Positions 38,471-50,789 of a stretch of 64,000 nt of DNA are shown piece after piece. The notes beneath the pieces were generated by a model. It was not told the origin of the DNA. It saw only the letters and a program-made list of their open reading frames with translations, and made no database searches. The position numbers and the translations under genes are program-made. The first letter of the stretch is position 1; each line of letters opens with the position of its first letter. The stretch spans positions 1,000,968-1,064,967 of the forward strand of contig JAJEKV010000111.1 in assembly GCA_021234155.1 (NCBI GenBank), in the 5' to 3' direction. Source of the DNA: Isoetes taiwanensis (taxonomy: Eukaryota > Streptophyta > Lycopodiopsida > Isoetales > Isoetaceae).

Positions 38471-39132
38471 TCTATGTGAACATGTTATTCCCAATCCAAC
38501 TCGATGGCTCCAAAGGTAAGGCTATGTGAACATAGTATTCTCACATCAACCTTGATGGTTTTAAATAATAAAATAAGGAAAAGGCAAAGTTTAAGGACTA
38601 GGAAAAAAAAATGACAAGACTATGTGAACATGTTATTCTCAATCCAACTTGGTGGCTCTCTAGGAACAGGTAATTCTTGCCGGCAAAAAATTTCGGGACG
38701 AAAGCCACAGCGGCGGCCATTGTACGCGAAGGAAGCTCAAAATTCCTTTCCTGCCGGCAAGAATTTCTGGACGAAATAAACGCCGCCTTGATATTTCCGG
38801 CTGTCCAAATTTTTTTCCGGCGACTTTCCGGCACCAAAAAATCAAGAAAGCATCGAGAGAAAGTTTCAGGTTTTAAAAACAAGGCAAAACAGCCGAAATA
38901 TCAAGGCGGCGTTTATTTCGTAATAATAAAAAAAAAAGGGAAGGCAAAGGATAATATTATAATGAGAGCCTTTTTCTAAAATATCCACATAGATGGCTAC
39001 GAGAAGGGGTCATGACTCTAAAAGGGAAAGCGAAGTAGAAGGTTAGAGAGAGCAACCCAATAGAAGGTCGAGGCAGTAGCTATAGAGGAAGCAATGACCA
39101 GTTTCCAAGGAGATTGGCGACCAGTTAGCAGA
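38471..39132 (+). mobile_element. Further LTR-family fragments with internal duplications
   Basis: CTATGTGAACATG(T/A)TATTC followed by CAATCCAACT(C/T)G(A/G)TGGCTC occurs three times (38471, 38521, 38622). The last copy is interrupted at 38659-38925 by a foldback element and resumes with AATAATAAAA and GTAGAAGGTTAGAGAGAG. It ends at about 39132, where copia sequence begins. Confidence 0.5.
38659..38925. mobile_element. Foldback/MITE-like insertion
   Basis: A ~31-bp inverted repeat (arm near 38774-38805, starting CGAAATAAACGCCGCCTTGA; partner near 38890-38921) matches with one indel. A second nested pair is ATTCTTGCCGGCA (38671) and TGCCGGCAAGAAT (38756). The element is GC-richer than its host and sits where other LTR copies continue straight to AATAATAAAATAAGG. 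No protein. Confidence 0.6.
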
Positions 39133-42100
39133 GGCTTATGTAATCATCTACATATAATGAAATAATGCAGAACTTACCTTTATATCTCAACATATATAGG
39201 GTATGGTTGCCTTCCTTCGCGCATAGACCCGTGATCGCTCACCCCCCTCCCTTTGAACATACGTTGCAGGCCGTTAAAATAAAAAATCAATGGCTAAGAT
39301 TTAATGTTACGATAACAGGGCCCATCCACCACGAGTTATGGGCCCATCCCCCACCATTTATGGGTCCTCACTAAAAGTGTCATAACTTCTCTTTCACATC
39401 TCTATTTGGCACATGGACACGTGCATTTGAAAGCTATTTGAAGGGCTTTCTAATGATGTAGATATCTCCCACGTTTGCCTCTTAAATATCTTGCAAAACT
39501 TCAAAGAAGTGGATGGAAATCCCCTGCGTGCTAGGAAGGGGACCTGCCTCACGGAGGGGGCCATTAGACCCCCTCCTCTTCCGCGTACTCTAACTTTTTG
39601 TACATATGTCAGAATCAGGCGATTTGTTTTTTATTGGAAACGCAAACACATTAGGTATCCAAAAAACATATTTTTAACCAATTTTGACTTTGACCGTGCC
39701 TCCATTTTTTAGTTTGCCTCTTAAGTGCGCGAAACATGGCGACCATACCCTATATATATTTCCATTGTTATTAAGCTTTTCAAACCCTTACTCTCTCAGA
39801 TACTTATCTATGCATCTTTAACATTCTCTAGGTGCTTGCCTTAAATCATAAACTGCACGTTTTAGTTTCCAAACCATGTTCTCTCTTTCTTCAAAACCTG
39901 GAGCTTGTCTCATCTATATTTCTTTCTGCAAGCTAGCATTTAGAAATGCAGGTTTTACATCCATATGATGCACATCAAGTTTCATAGCATTAGCTACTGC
40001 CAATACAGTTCTTATACTTGTTAATTTTACAATTGGAGAATATGTTTCATCATAGTCCATTCTTTTTTTTTTGAGAGAGAACCCCTGAGCAAAATCTCGC
40101 TTTGAACCTTTTTGATCCATCGACATTTGTATTGATCCTTTTTTATTTCCAACCAAATTCTTATCTGCAGCACAATTTACCAATTCATACGCACCAGTTT
40201 CTTTAAACGATTCCATCTCTTCTTGCATCGCCTTGAGCCATTCTAGCTTCTTTTCTGAATTCACAACATCTTCAAAATATTTAGGCATGCCAGGTTCAAA
40301 TATAGGTACTATCTCTGCTTGCAGAAGTTGTGTCTAAACTATCTCCTACGGCATCCGTATTAGTTGTTTCATCAACCTTGTCTGAATTTGTGTCAGCAAT
40401 ATCAATCTTCTTTGAACCATTACGAGCACTTATACTATCGTGTTTACTCTTACTGAATTTTGTAAGATCATACCTACCTTTATAGAATTTATTCTCATCA
40501 AATATGACGTGTTGACTAATTATTACTTTTAATATTTCCGGCATAAAAATTCTGTATCCATTTGGCTCCTCATCATAACCGACTAGAAATCCTATTTCTG
40601 CTCTATCATCCAACTTAAGTCTTAATTCTTCAGGAACATGAACATAGGCTGGACAACCATAGGCTTTGAAGTAATCATATGCAAACCCTGTTTTACCTTT
40701 TGACCAAGTTACCTCAGGTATATTACCATTCAGACTACTCGATGACAACCTATTTTGTATAAAGAACACTGTTTTAATTGCTTCCTCCCAAAGATAATTG
40801 GGAGGACTTGCAAATTTCAACATTGATTTTACAACATCTAGATCGGTTTTATTTCTCCTTTCTGCAACACCATTTTATTGTGATGAATATCTACATATTA
40901 GCTTCCTTCTTATTCCATGTTCAAAACAAAACTATTTAAACTTTCTAGCCAGATATTCATCCCCTCTATTGGATCTAATGCATTTAAGCATACGTCCTAT
41001 TTGTCTTTCCATTTCACTCACATATTGCTTAGATGCATCAAGTGGTTTCACTTTAGAGGAACTGAAATCATCAATAAAAGATATATAATATTTTTTATCC
41101 ATCCTTCCTTCTTTATTCAGCGGCCCGTAAAGGTCTGTATGCACGAGATGAAGAGGACTTGCAGCTCTTTTCTTTGTTCTGCTAAAAGGTAGTCTAGTTA
41201 ACTTTCTTAAGATGCATCCTGAACAAATAAAATTTTCACCTGTGTCATCTTCTCCATGAATAAACCCCTTCTTTATCATATACCTAATGTTATGCCAAAC
41301 CGAAGGGGATAATCTGACAATATATTTATGCCTTGCAATACTTTATTTGAGAATTGAAAAAGATTTCTAACACGTTTTACCATCAAGCAATAACTTACAA
41401 CCCCCTCTTTTTTTTTTTTAATCAAACTTCAACTCGTAGTCTAAGTGAGTTAGTTGGCATAAACAAATATAAGATTTTTGTACAATCCCAGAACGCACAA
41501 AACATCGGAAGTATTGACTCTATTTCCTTGCAAGTCAAACAATTGCAATATTCCTTTAGACATCCATTCCCTAACTGTACATAGCTCAAATTTTTACTGG
41601 CAGACACATCAGCCAAAAGAATCAGTAGAATTAACTACTGATCGTTCAACTCCACTATCAACTACAAATGCATCAGTCTTATGGTTAGAACCACATTCAT
41701 CCATATATGTTGACAATGCAAAGGGTTTTACCTCTTGATCAACTTGTTCTTGCTTATTCTGCACATTCATGACTTCTCAAGTTATATTAACTCCAGCACT
41801 TCTCCTTCCTCTTTCCCTTAATAAGCTTCCCCTTCTTTTTTCGAAACCCCATCTCCCTCGTTCTTCGTTATAATTTTTAGGACTAGAACAGGCTGTGGAG
41901 ATATGCCTTATATCGCCACAATTATAACAAGACATTTCTTTGTTCAGTCTGCGACAATCAGCTTTTAGATGTCCCATTTCATGATAGTAATAACAAGGAC
42001 CAATATTTTTTCTACATAATCCTTTTTAGTTTTTGATCTTTCCACAAATAAAATGTCAGAACTTTCTTCTTCTTCACTTATTATTTTCCTTTGCTCAAGT

Positions 42101-42545
42101 TCTGTCCTTACCAACCTTTCTGCATCATCACGATCTTTGGTGATAGACCTAATCAAGGGGGATAATAAATCATAGTTTGAAAATGCACGAGCAATTGCTA
42201 GGACCTGAAATTCATCACTTAGCCTAGCTCCTACAACATCTATATCAGCAAAAATATTATCCAACTTTAAGAAAAAATCTATGATATTTTCATTTTCACC
42301 ATATTTTAGCATTCTTAAATCTCTGTCTAGAACATCTAATAGGGATGATGATTTTCATTCATATTTGTTGATTAGATATGTCCACATTTGTTGAGGGTTC
42401 ATACCTCGCATTCTTAGCAATATACTAGAACCGACTTTACATGCAATTATTCCCCTTGCTTCTTTAACTTTGCTATCAGCATAGACAGACAAAACCTTCT
42501 GCCTTACCAAAAACTTCGCCAGTTTTGCTTTCACCTTCACCAAGC
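39133..42545 (-). pseudogene. Ty1/copia retrotransposon, gag-pol remnant
   Basis: Minus-strand order is gag, integrase, reverse transcriptase, as in Ty1/copia. Gag (42543-41965) includes GMNPQQMWTYLINKYE and YDLLSPLIRSITKDRD. A zinc knuckle CYNCGDIRHISTAC lies near 41910. Integrase (41279-40932) has CSGC, LHLVHTDLYGPL, YYISFIDDFS and IRSNRGDEYLA. The linker (40823-40296) has AYGCPAYVHVPEE and GFLVGYDEEPNGYRIF. RT (40288-39914) has MDYDETYSPIVKLTSIRTVL and HHMDVKPAFLNASL, and YVDD is at 39143-39154. RNase H is absent; the element is cut at ~39132. Stops and frame changes between blocks show it is inactive. Confidence 0.85.
39193..39757. mobile_element. ~565-bp TIR element inside copia RT
   Basis: The left end TATATAGGGTATGGTTGCC...TTCGCGCA (39193-39223) and right end TGCGCGAA...GGCGACCATACCCTATATA (39726-39757) are ~31-bp inverted repeats with about four mismatches. 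RT coding on the minus strand runs up to GNIY on one side and resumes KGKFCIISLYVDD on the other, so the element is an insertion. The flanks are TA-rich, so a TA or TATA duplication is possible. No coding capacity. Confidence 0.75.
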
Positions 42546-43300
42546 TTTGACTTACCTAACCTTGCAAGTATCTCCTTCAAATCTTTTCCTTCTGAAGGTT
42601 GGACCATCAAACCCTCTGCATTTAGTACCTCCTAGATTTTCCCCCTCCAGGCCTGAAATCCTGAACCACCAGAGTATCACCAAGCATTTCTCAAGGCTCA
42701 TGTTTTTGACCTGGACCCAGATTTTCAGGTCGCCAATCTCATGGGAAAGCACCCTAATGCGGCACCAAACCTGGTAGTTATAATTCTATGTGGCTTTGAG
42801 ACCATACTTCAAAAAATAACACCAGCCATAAATTAAGATTTACAGTAACTTCTTACCATATGAGATTGCTCAATTCAACCGATTCTTCCACAACAAATTG
42901 GATCCACGTTCACAAGTAACTGATGCCGCAAACTCGACCTTGCAGTCACGATCTGAGCTCTTGATTCTTACAGCCCGACAAAGTCTAAAACAATACTGAA
43001 ACAACTATTCACAGAGACGAGTCCTCTCCAAATAGTCATTAATTAGTCCCCACAATCAATCAGTGATTCACCGCACTAGAGCCTTCAGGCTAGAAAAGCT
43101 AGAGCACAAATAGGCAGGCAATCAGATTTTTGCAGCAGAATTCGAAGCTGGACTCCAGCAAATTTTATGACAACAGCTTGATTAAGGAGATTCGATGCCA
43201 GCAGTATTACAAATGCTGATTGATTGCAACATCATTTGCTCTCAGACCTTTCCTGTTAACCTTGTTGATCTGTCACGTCCCAATTCAGCCTTTTTTTTTA
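42546..43300 (-). other. Copia 5' side, untranslated or LTR-like
   Basis: Sequence upstream of the copia gag. The minus strand has several stops before VKVKAKLAKFLV. I could not identify an LTR end or primer-binding site. Confidence 0.3.
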
Positions 43301-45189
43301 ATATTCCTTTGTCTTTACCATTGACATGCACATATTTAACACGTTACCCCAACCCAACCCAAAACAAATGATAATTGGATTTTAGCTCTTTAAATGCCTT
43401 AGACCATTGGTCACATATGGCAAGACGAATTAATAGATTTGGGTTGTTTCATACTCCTTGGAAAGCTCCTCACATGCCCTTTCTAATCATATGTAATTGC
43501 ATGATGATTTGATGGTTAAATTTGGAGAAAAAACTCCTAACAGATACGACCCCCTTTTTGGTGGTGGTAGGGTTGGTATTGGATCCCATAGGCCTTTATT
43601 CTACATAGAGGTTAAAAATCAATTAAATTGTTTTCGCCATGACTATTGCATCCCATGGTGGCTTATCCTTGGGCGCGTTGAAAAGCTTATGACCCACATT
43701 TTGCAGTTGTGCTAAGTTTGTTTAGGAAGTGTTCTATTTTGAGGCTGATCTGATAATTCTGATGGATACGACGCGATCCAATAGCATCGACAGACATTTG
43801 CATGCCAACTTGATGATTTTCTAGACAAATTCAAGTCCACCTTGATGAGATGATGACATGGTTCTATTATACTCACTTTGGTAGAGAAGATGTTGATGTT
43901 CCTTGGCAGCCCCTTCCTTTCATGGTATATGTTCTTACTCGATTATGTCATCTTTCTAGTTTTAAGTTCCTATATCTCTTTATGCACATTTTTACTGGCA
44001 ACATCAGGTACTTGAGGAAGAAGATGGAGAATGATCAAAACGTTAAAATACCAGGAAGATCTCACGGAAATCTCCTATATAGTACTCATACGTTAAAAGT
44101 CTCTAGCAGAGTTGAACACTCCAACAACTTTGTCATCAATCTTTCTTTTTCTATAGTACTTACTTAGTTGGTGGCTTATCATATGTATGGGCTAGACTTG
44201 ATTAGATAGATCTAGGATTTGGACTTATATACTATAAGGATTAAAAAGTTGGGTATTCAGTGAACTAAAAGCAAGGATATGGGGAAAGTGTAAAATCTAC
44301 TTTCATCTTCTTTATTGAATGTGTAAAGCTGTAAAGGACTGCCTAAAGTACCTATTTTGGTAAGTTATCGGGCATGTCAAACTCATATTGGTGGAGAAGA
44401 CATCGAGGGTTTTTGGTAGTCTCTCTTTAGGTTCACAGTTTTTTGATATCATTCAATAACCAACAGTCAATTTCTACACCATATTACAGGGGACTTTTGT
44501 GTTTGAGTTACAATTTTGCAGCCTGGCCTCTGCTATCCTTATAGTACTAGTTCTCTATTGCCTTGACCTTCCTTTTCATTGTCTATGCATCTTTTAATTA
44601 GCAGCACTAGGTATTTGAGAAAGAAGATGGCCAAAGTACCAAGAGACATGTTTGTAGTACTTACCATGATGAGGAAGATGTCAAGCAAGTCGCATGTAAT
44701 ACTCAACCAGGTGGAGAAGATGGTCATTCTCTAGCAGTTGGATTAGCAACTTTGATATCATTTTTTTCTGTAATACTTACTCACCTGGTGGATCACCATA
44801 TATATGTGCTATAACTTGATCAGATAGGTTGTAGATCCAGACTATAAGGGTTGATTGACCATGCAAGCTGTAATGTGTACCTTTTTGGCTCCCCTGTCTC
44901 TATTTCTCTCTCTCTCTCCCCTGTCTCTTCTTTTCCTGGGTACAACCGCCCGTAAAGTTTTGCGATGGATTTGTGGAGGCCCTACACTTGCAAAGGGCAG
45001 CTGCGCCTAGAGCAGCCCCCAAATCGGACAGCCCCAAATCCGACTTGGAGCAAGTGTTTCTTACTTTATCCCTTTCCTTTAATTTTATGTGTCCCTTCGC
45101 AGATCGCGAGAATAAGAAGCCAGTCCAAGGCCCCTTACATAGTTTATCAAATGATGTTTGACCACCTATTATCCTAAAAAAAAAAATCA
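43301..45189. repeat. Intergenic with diverged direct repeats
   Basis: Two related blocks, about 43970-44260 and 44575-44860, share TATTTGAG(A)AAGAAGATGG, GTAGTACTTAC/GTAATACTTACT, TGGTGGATCA/TGGTGGCTTAT and a GACTATAAGG(G)TT end. No gene is recognised. A short TCTC run lies near 44900. Confidence 0.5.
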
Positions 45190-45660
45190 ATTTTCCACTG
45201 TGAAAATAAGATATCTTATTTAGGTTCGAGATATGTTTGGATTGTAAATGGAGTCTTACGGGTGATTTTCGCTAGAGTTATGCCACAAGAATGTTATTTC
45301 TATTATGTCAAACACCCCGTCTCGAATGCATTTACGTAATTTTTGAAATAGAAAATCTTTCTAACTCCTGGCTATATTAGGAAGGGTTGGTTTGCATTAA
45401 GTTGGCTTCATCTGATCTTTTATCCCCCCCCCAAAAAAAAAAAAAAAGAAGAAGGGGAAAACAAAAAATTCAATGTCATGCAAGTCAATGCATGCATGCA
45501 TGAATGCATGGTGCAAGCATTCATGCATGCATGCTTACATGGTATCATTATGTGAGCATCATAATTTGCATGCAATGTCGAACCGCCCGTGGTGTCCATA
45601 TAATGGCCCATTATCATGATGTCCTTGGTAGCAATAAGATGAACCAGATGGCTTTGTTTC
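45190..45660. repeat. Dispersed repeat, copy 1 (pair with 48480-49070)
   Basis: Shared order with the second copy: TTATTTC(T/C)AT(T/C)ATGTCAAA, GCATTTAC(G/A)TAATTTTTG, CTGGCTA..TAGGAA, a C-run, ATGGTATCA(T/C)TATG and GGTGTCCATATAAT. This copy carries a perfect 18-bp palindrome arm pair (GCATGCATGCATGAATGC and its complement) near 45490-45532. Confidence 0.65.
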
Positions 45661-45743
45661 TCGCATTGCTTGCAGCCATGTTTGCCACCTGCTTGGTTCT
45701 AGTTTCTTTTTCCAATGTGCTGGTATTGGATGCAAGGGCTTAG
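45639..45743 (+). other. Short signal-peptide-like frame
   Basis: From ATG 45639 (or 45648) the frame MNQMALFLALLAAMFATCL continues VLVSFSNVLVLDARA and stops. It resembles an N-terminal secretion signal with nothing after it. In the paralogous repeat copy the frame is destroyed. It may be a captured first exon or chance. Confidence 0.25.
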
Positions 45744-48479
45744 AGTTTGACTCATCATAGATGTGCTTAGAAAGGTCTCGTCTCCTTTAGAAGGAATTCC
45801 ACTGACGTGAACAAACTAAGGAAGGCACTCGATCTCAAGAATTTGATTTGATTGCATCCAGGGAGAACCAACGAGTCGAGAGACACTTTGGAGTGGGAAT
45901 GGAGACGCGGAGAAGATACGAATACAAGAGACAGAAGACAATGTTGATGTTTTGCCATGAAGAGAAGATAGAGACAGAGAAAGAAATGAGCACTACGAGA
46001 TTAATCAGCCCTAAAAAAAGCAAGATAGAGAATATATGAATCATTTGGGTTATGGTTTGAATGTAACAGAGAGAGAAATGATGAAAGAAGATGGATAGAA
46101 GATAGCACTTGAGAGAGAGAGATGGCGGGAAAGAATGGAGAGGAGCCAACACTACAGATCAGGAGCAGGATTTTGGATGTCAAGAAGTGGAAAGAGATAC
46201 TAGATGGAGGTCAAGATATATTAAGGAGGTTGGGATATCAAAAAGCCGATGAGAGATGGGAGAGTGAATATAAATGCGAACAGAGGAGAGCATGTCGGCC
46301 CTTGCTAGTAACATAAAAGTTGTATTGGTCCATGACATAGAGGTATATGTAATAGAACAACAGATCATGAAACAACTTTCTTAATTTTTCAAGTCGTGCT
46401 TGACAATTGTGCTTATGCTAAAATACGAAGATATAGAGTTTCCCATAGCCTTGAACTTCAAAGCTCCACAACATACTGTGACGCCATTACTTACATGTTA
46501 TTGCAGTTCTGTAAAAGGTAATCGATATTTTCTGATCCTAGAAATAAACATAATAAGGCAGATGCAAATCATGGTCTTGCATAACTATAAATATAAATGC
46601 TAAAGCACCATAGACAGCACCAATAAAAGGACCATGGACCTAAAAATCACAAAATATAACCCTTCTTCCATTCGATACATTCTGAAATGCACAATTCCCA
46701 CCACTGCCTAATTCCCAGGCATTTTTACACTCTATGAAGGTACAGGTACATGTCTACCTTCATAAAAACTCAAATGCAACACGTGTGATGTCCCAATGCT
46801 GAGTGCATAAACATAGAATGTATAACTTACGAAAAGTAGGAGAAAGGGAGGATAGCTATAACTTCAATGTGGCACCTAAACAGTACGCAGCTTTCTTTCA
46901 CCAATCAGCTCTAAAATCGTACTACTGCAGGTTTTATGCATGGCCCAGTATTATGCATGACCCAAGTACCATGCCTACTTGTATTTAGAGTAAGCTAAAA
47001 AGAGATATTGCATATGATAGAGAGGTTTTACCTTGAATCATCCATGTGCATGCAAGTGGCCTCTTCCATCAGCAAAGAAATAAAACCTTAATCATAGTAG
47101 CTGAACTGAGCTTGCAAAGTAGATAAGTTTTTGCTACGGCCTGAACCTAGCTATTCAAAGCTGATCTGTAAGTGATGATGATGAATGCAAAAAATAGCTG
47201 AAGAAAATAGTTACCTCAGGCTTCTGAGTAAACCGTGCTCTAGCATCCAATGCACAGAGCCATGAGACTTTAAGATCGCCAGACCAGCCATTTGACTGCG
47301 GCATCAGAATCTTTTTGGATAAAATATAGAAAAGAGCTGGAACGCATACATATAGAGTCTAAGCAATCATGACATGCATGATATGCATGGAAACAGACAG
47401 GGAGACTGAGCTTGTTCAATTAAACCTAAGAAGGAAAGAGACATGGTAATCGAAGAACAAAATTTTACAACAATGATTGGATCATGCAGTCTGGACTTAC
47501 CTTAATACAGCTAATAATAAACAATCCCGATAAGAGCTCCTGTAATCCTAATAGAACTTGAGTAATACATAATCTGGTAAAGTTTTTTTGTATTACCTGG
47601 TTGGAGTTCTTCACCACATAAAAACGCAGAGATTGAGCAATCGTGTTGTGCATAGACAGACAGAATAGATTTTCCCTTAAATATTTGGAACCCAAACTTG
47701 TTCTAACCTGAAAAACCGAAGTAGAAGACATGAGAATCCAACAGCAATACCTTACAATAAGGATATAATCCATCTATTTCAAGCATAGCTATTCTGCACC
47801 TCCAATATCACACCAAATCGGCATCAGCAAATCGGCATCAGCAGTAGGTTTGCTCAGAGCGCAACAAAACGTGGCTCTCATATGCCGTGCCCGTGACGCC
47901 AAAAAATTGGGGATGCCTCAAAATTGAATTTCGTGGTAAAGGCCAAGGCCCAATTTTTGGAACACCCAGAAATTTTTCCGTCGCTAAAACCCTCCCCAAC
48001 CTTAGAAAACTAACTTAATAAAAAATCCAAAAACTTTTCCTCCAGACCGGGAAATCCCAAATTAAAAGGGTTGATTGATATATCAATCATCGTGATGCTA
48101 CAACAAAAAGTACACAAGGACAAAGTCCATTGAATTATGGACTAGTGATTTTGTTCTAAATTCGTCTATGGACAAACACCACTAATAAATGGAACTCATG
48201 ATTCAAAAATCTTGCCTTTACGATGCACATCTACATTTGATACAAGTAGAGATCTTCTTTTGATATCCCTGCATACTATAGACAATTTCAAACTTGCAAC
48301 ATCATATAGCATTGACAATTTCATACTCAAAACATTAAGACATTGGGTGCTTATTAGACAGTTGAAGTTCTTGAGGTTTGACACTTTAAAGAAGAATCCT
48401 TGTTTTTGTACATTTGAGTGACCTTTGCCTGCTACATAGTGCCCCTACTTTTTGCTAGAACCAAGGAGTTGCAAGCTCC
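45744..48479. other. Intergenic; one possible minus-strand exon
   Basis: Mostly unrecognised sequence. On the minus strand, 47310-47215 is open in one frame (ILMPQSNGWSGDLKVSWLCA...FTQKPE, 32 codons), preceded by AAAAAG and followed by GTAACT, as an internal exon would be. I do not recognise the peptide and found no partner exon. An A-rich purine stretch lies at 45830-46320. Confidence 0.25.
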
Positions 48480-49070
48480 AAATATGTGATGTTTTAAATT
48501 TGTTCTCCAAAATACTTGTTTAAAACACTCGATTGGAAGATTCGAAATTTGTTTGCTAAAATTTTACTGTTGTTGGAAAGGTCTCCTCTATCAGCAAAAT
48601 GGACGAAAATTTCTCAATTTATGCACCTCAAAAAGGTTATTTCCATCATGTCAAAGAACTCTATTACGGATGCATTTACATAATTTTTGCAAAAAAAATA
48701 GGCATTGTGGCAATTTTTTAGAAATTAGCTCACGTGGTTCGAGATCACTGCCTTTCTAAACCCTGGCTACACTAGGAAAGGTTGTCTTGCATTACATCAG
48801 CTTGGTCTTAATGATCTCGTATGGCTCATCTTTTTTTCTATTCGATAATACACATCCCCCCCCTTCTTTTTTCTATTCGATAAGACACATGCCCCCCCCC
48901 CAAAACACACACACAAACACCTCCCAACACCAACACAACTCCCACTACCATCACTTGCATGGTATCACTATGCATGCAAATTTGAACTGCACATGGTGTC
49001 CATATAATAGCCAATTACCATAATGTTCTTCGTGGTGATAAGATAAACTAGATGGTTCTATTTCTTGAGA
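48480..49070. repeat. Dispersed repeat, copy 2
   Basis: Diverged partner of 45190-45660, with two C-runs (48855, 48892) and an ACAC stretch. It abuts the gypsy integrase remnant. Confidence 0.6.
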
Positions 49071-49445
49071 TTCAAGATGATCTTCTACTTTGTAATCGGT
49101 TGTTATATGTTCCTGATGGTGCTTGTAGACTCCTTGATCTTCCTCTAGTCAGAGATTGTAGAGTAGCCAAAATTTTTGAGCTTATTAGTCGGGTGGTTGT
49201 ATACATTCGCTGCTTTGCCAAAACCTTTATTCGATCCTATGATATCTCCTGTCGGTCGACAGTTCTGAGGCATCTTCTCCATGGTCTTCTTCAGCCATTG
49301 CATATTCCATCTGGTCTTTGGAAAAGCATTTTGGTAGATTTTATTCCAAAGGCTCGAGGGCATGATGTCATCGATTCTCTGAGATGGCTCATTTTATCCC
49401 TTGCAACACCACCATCACAAACAACGTAACATTTGAAACGCTGGC
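49040..49445 (+). pseudogene. Ty3/gypsy integrase remnant
   Basis: An open frame (49052-49429) reads NRLLYVPDGACRLLDLPLVR, then KIFELISRVVVYIRCFAKTF, IRSYDISCRS, HLLHGLLQPLHIPSGLWKSI and LVDFIPKA. This is the H2C2 zinc-binding region into the start of the integrase core of chromovirus-type elements. The usual KMAHFIPCNTTIT continues in a shifted frame near 49385-49425. Small deletions and frame changes make it inactive. No flanking RT or LTR is seen. Confidence 0.75.
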
Positions 49446-50789
49446 TTCGATCTCTTTGTATGCACATTAGAACGCACAAATGGCCTCAAATAGGCAATCG
49501 AGCTTGACACATTGGCCATATTGAGCACAAGATTAGCAATTTCAAACCCACAACTAGTTTGCTTCTGAACAAATGCTTCACACTCTGCAATGTCTTCATC
49601 CATTTCTTATGGTATAGTTGGTGACTAGCCTGTCCTATATAAACCAATATTGCTCCATGTAACAGCTTTCTCCGCTACCTCGCTTCCCTGTTGACACAAA
49701 CCTTACCTTCATTAGCCTCGCATTACTCAATGAGCTTAATGTCTTTGCTTGTATTAGGTCCAATTTATCTAATGCAAGGCACTTTTCTACTCATGAGATT
49801 CTGCATCTTCAATCAAAATCTTGTTTGCAAAGCAAATATTCAAATACAATTCTTTTGTGTTGCTGGGCTGCATCATCCAATTCTGCCACCATCGCTTCAA
49901 TGAAATAGATTAGCTTAACCATACTTACACATCCTATTAGGGTTAGTAATAAGATCTACAAATTGGCCCTACGCAAAACACCTCATCGGATTTTAGTTTA
50001 TTGGTTTCTTTTGCTAGAGCTAATAAGAAAGAAAAACTTCAACATTGATACAACTTGATAACTTGAATAAAATAACTTTCAATGGTGCATTACATTACTG
50101 TAGCAAGCATCGCATGAAATGCTATTCATTGAAAAGATAAAACCGCAAGAGCACTGGCATTCATCTATCAGATGAATCCGACTTATGAACACCCTTAGCA
50201 AATCTATCTAGCTTTCTCCTTCTTATAGTTTATAGTAGTCGGCGCCAATTACTGGTACCCAACGCGCCAGCTCCAGATTCAACATTCAGGGCTTTCCTTC
50301 TAGGGCCGCTATGATATGGCTATTTCCCATCCGACCGACTTCAATATTCCATATAAAAAAAACCTTCGACCATTGCATAAAACTTTCGACTATTAAACCT
50401 ATAAAATATATGCCACAGTAGTGTATTATCCATACTAGTGCATTTCAAGTATTTCGTTAGCTTCAACCATCTTTGTGTACTTCTGCTATTTCATCATAGT
50501 TCCTGTATCACACTTTCTAGTGCAACACATGCTGATAGTCTGAAGAATATAGGGGCAATTAAGCATTATAATATGATCACATTCTTTCGCTCTCTCTTCA
50601 TATCATAATGCTTGCATCCAACCAAATTCCTTAGCATACTGAATCTGTTATCTGCCAGAGGTTTTGTTATCTGCCAGTTGATATTTGTACTAACATGCTT
50701 CATCTGTACAAATATTTTTGCTCCCCTATCAAATGCATTTCCAACTCAACACATGTAAGATGGAATTCCTTGTCATTGCTATACAACTT
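49446..50789. other. Intergenic, nothing recognised
   Basis: AT-rich sequence with short frames only. A minus-strand frame at 49603-49415 (MDEDIAECEAFVQKQTSCGF...) has no recognised domain. Confidence 0.4.

Noticed and set aside
38598-38979. Coding frames of 61-100 codons on both strands
   Set aside because: They arise from the GC-rich foldback. The inverted repeats give mirrored open frames, and no domain is seen.
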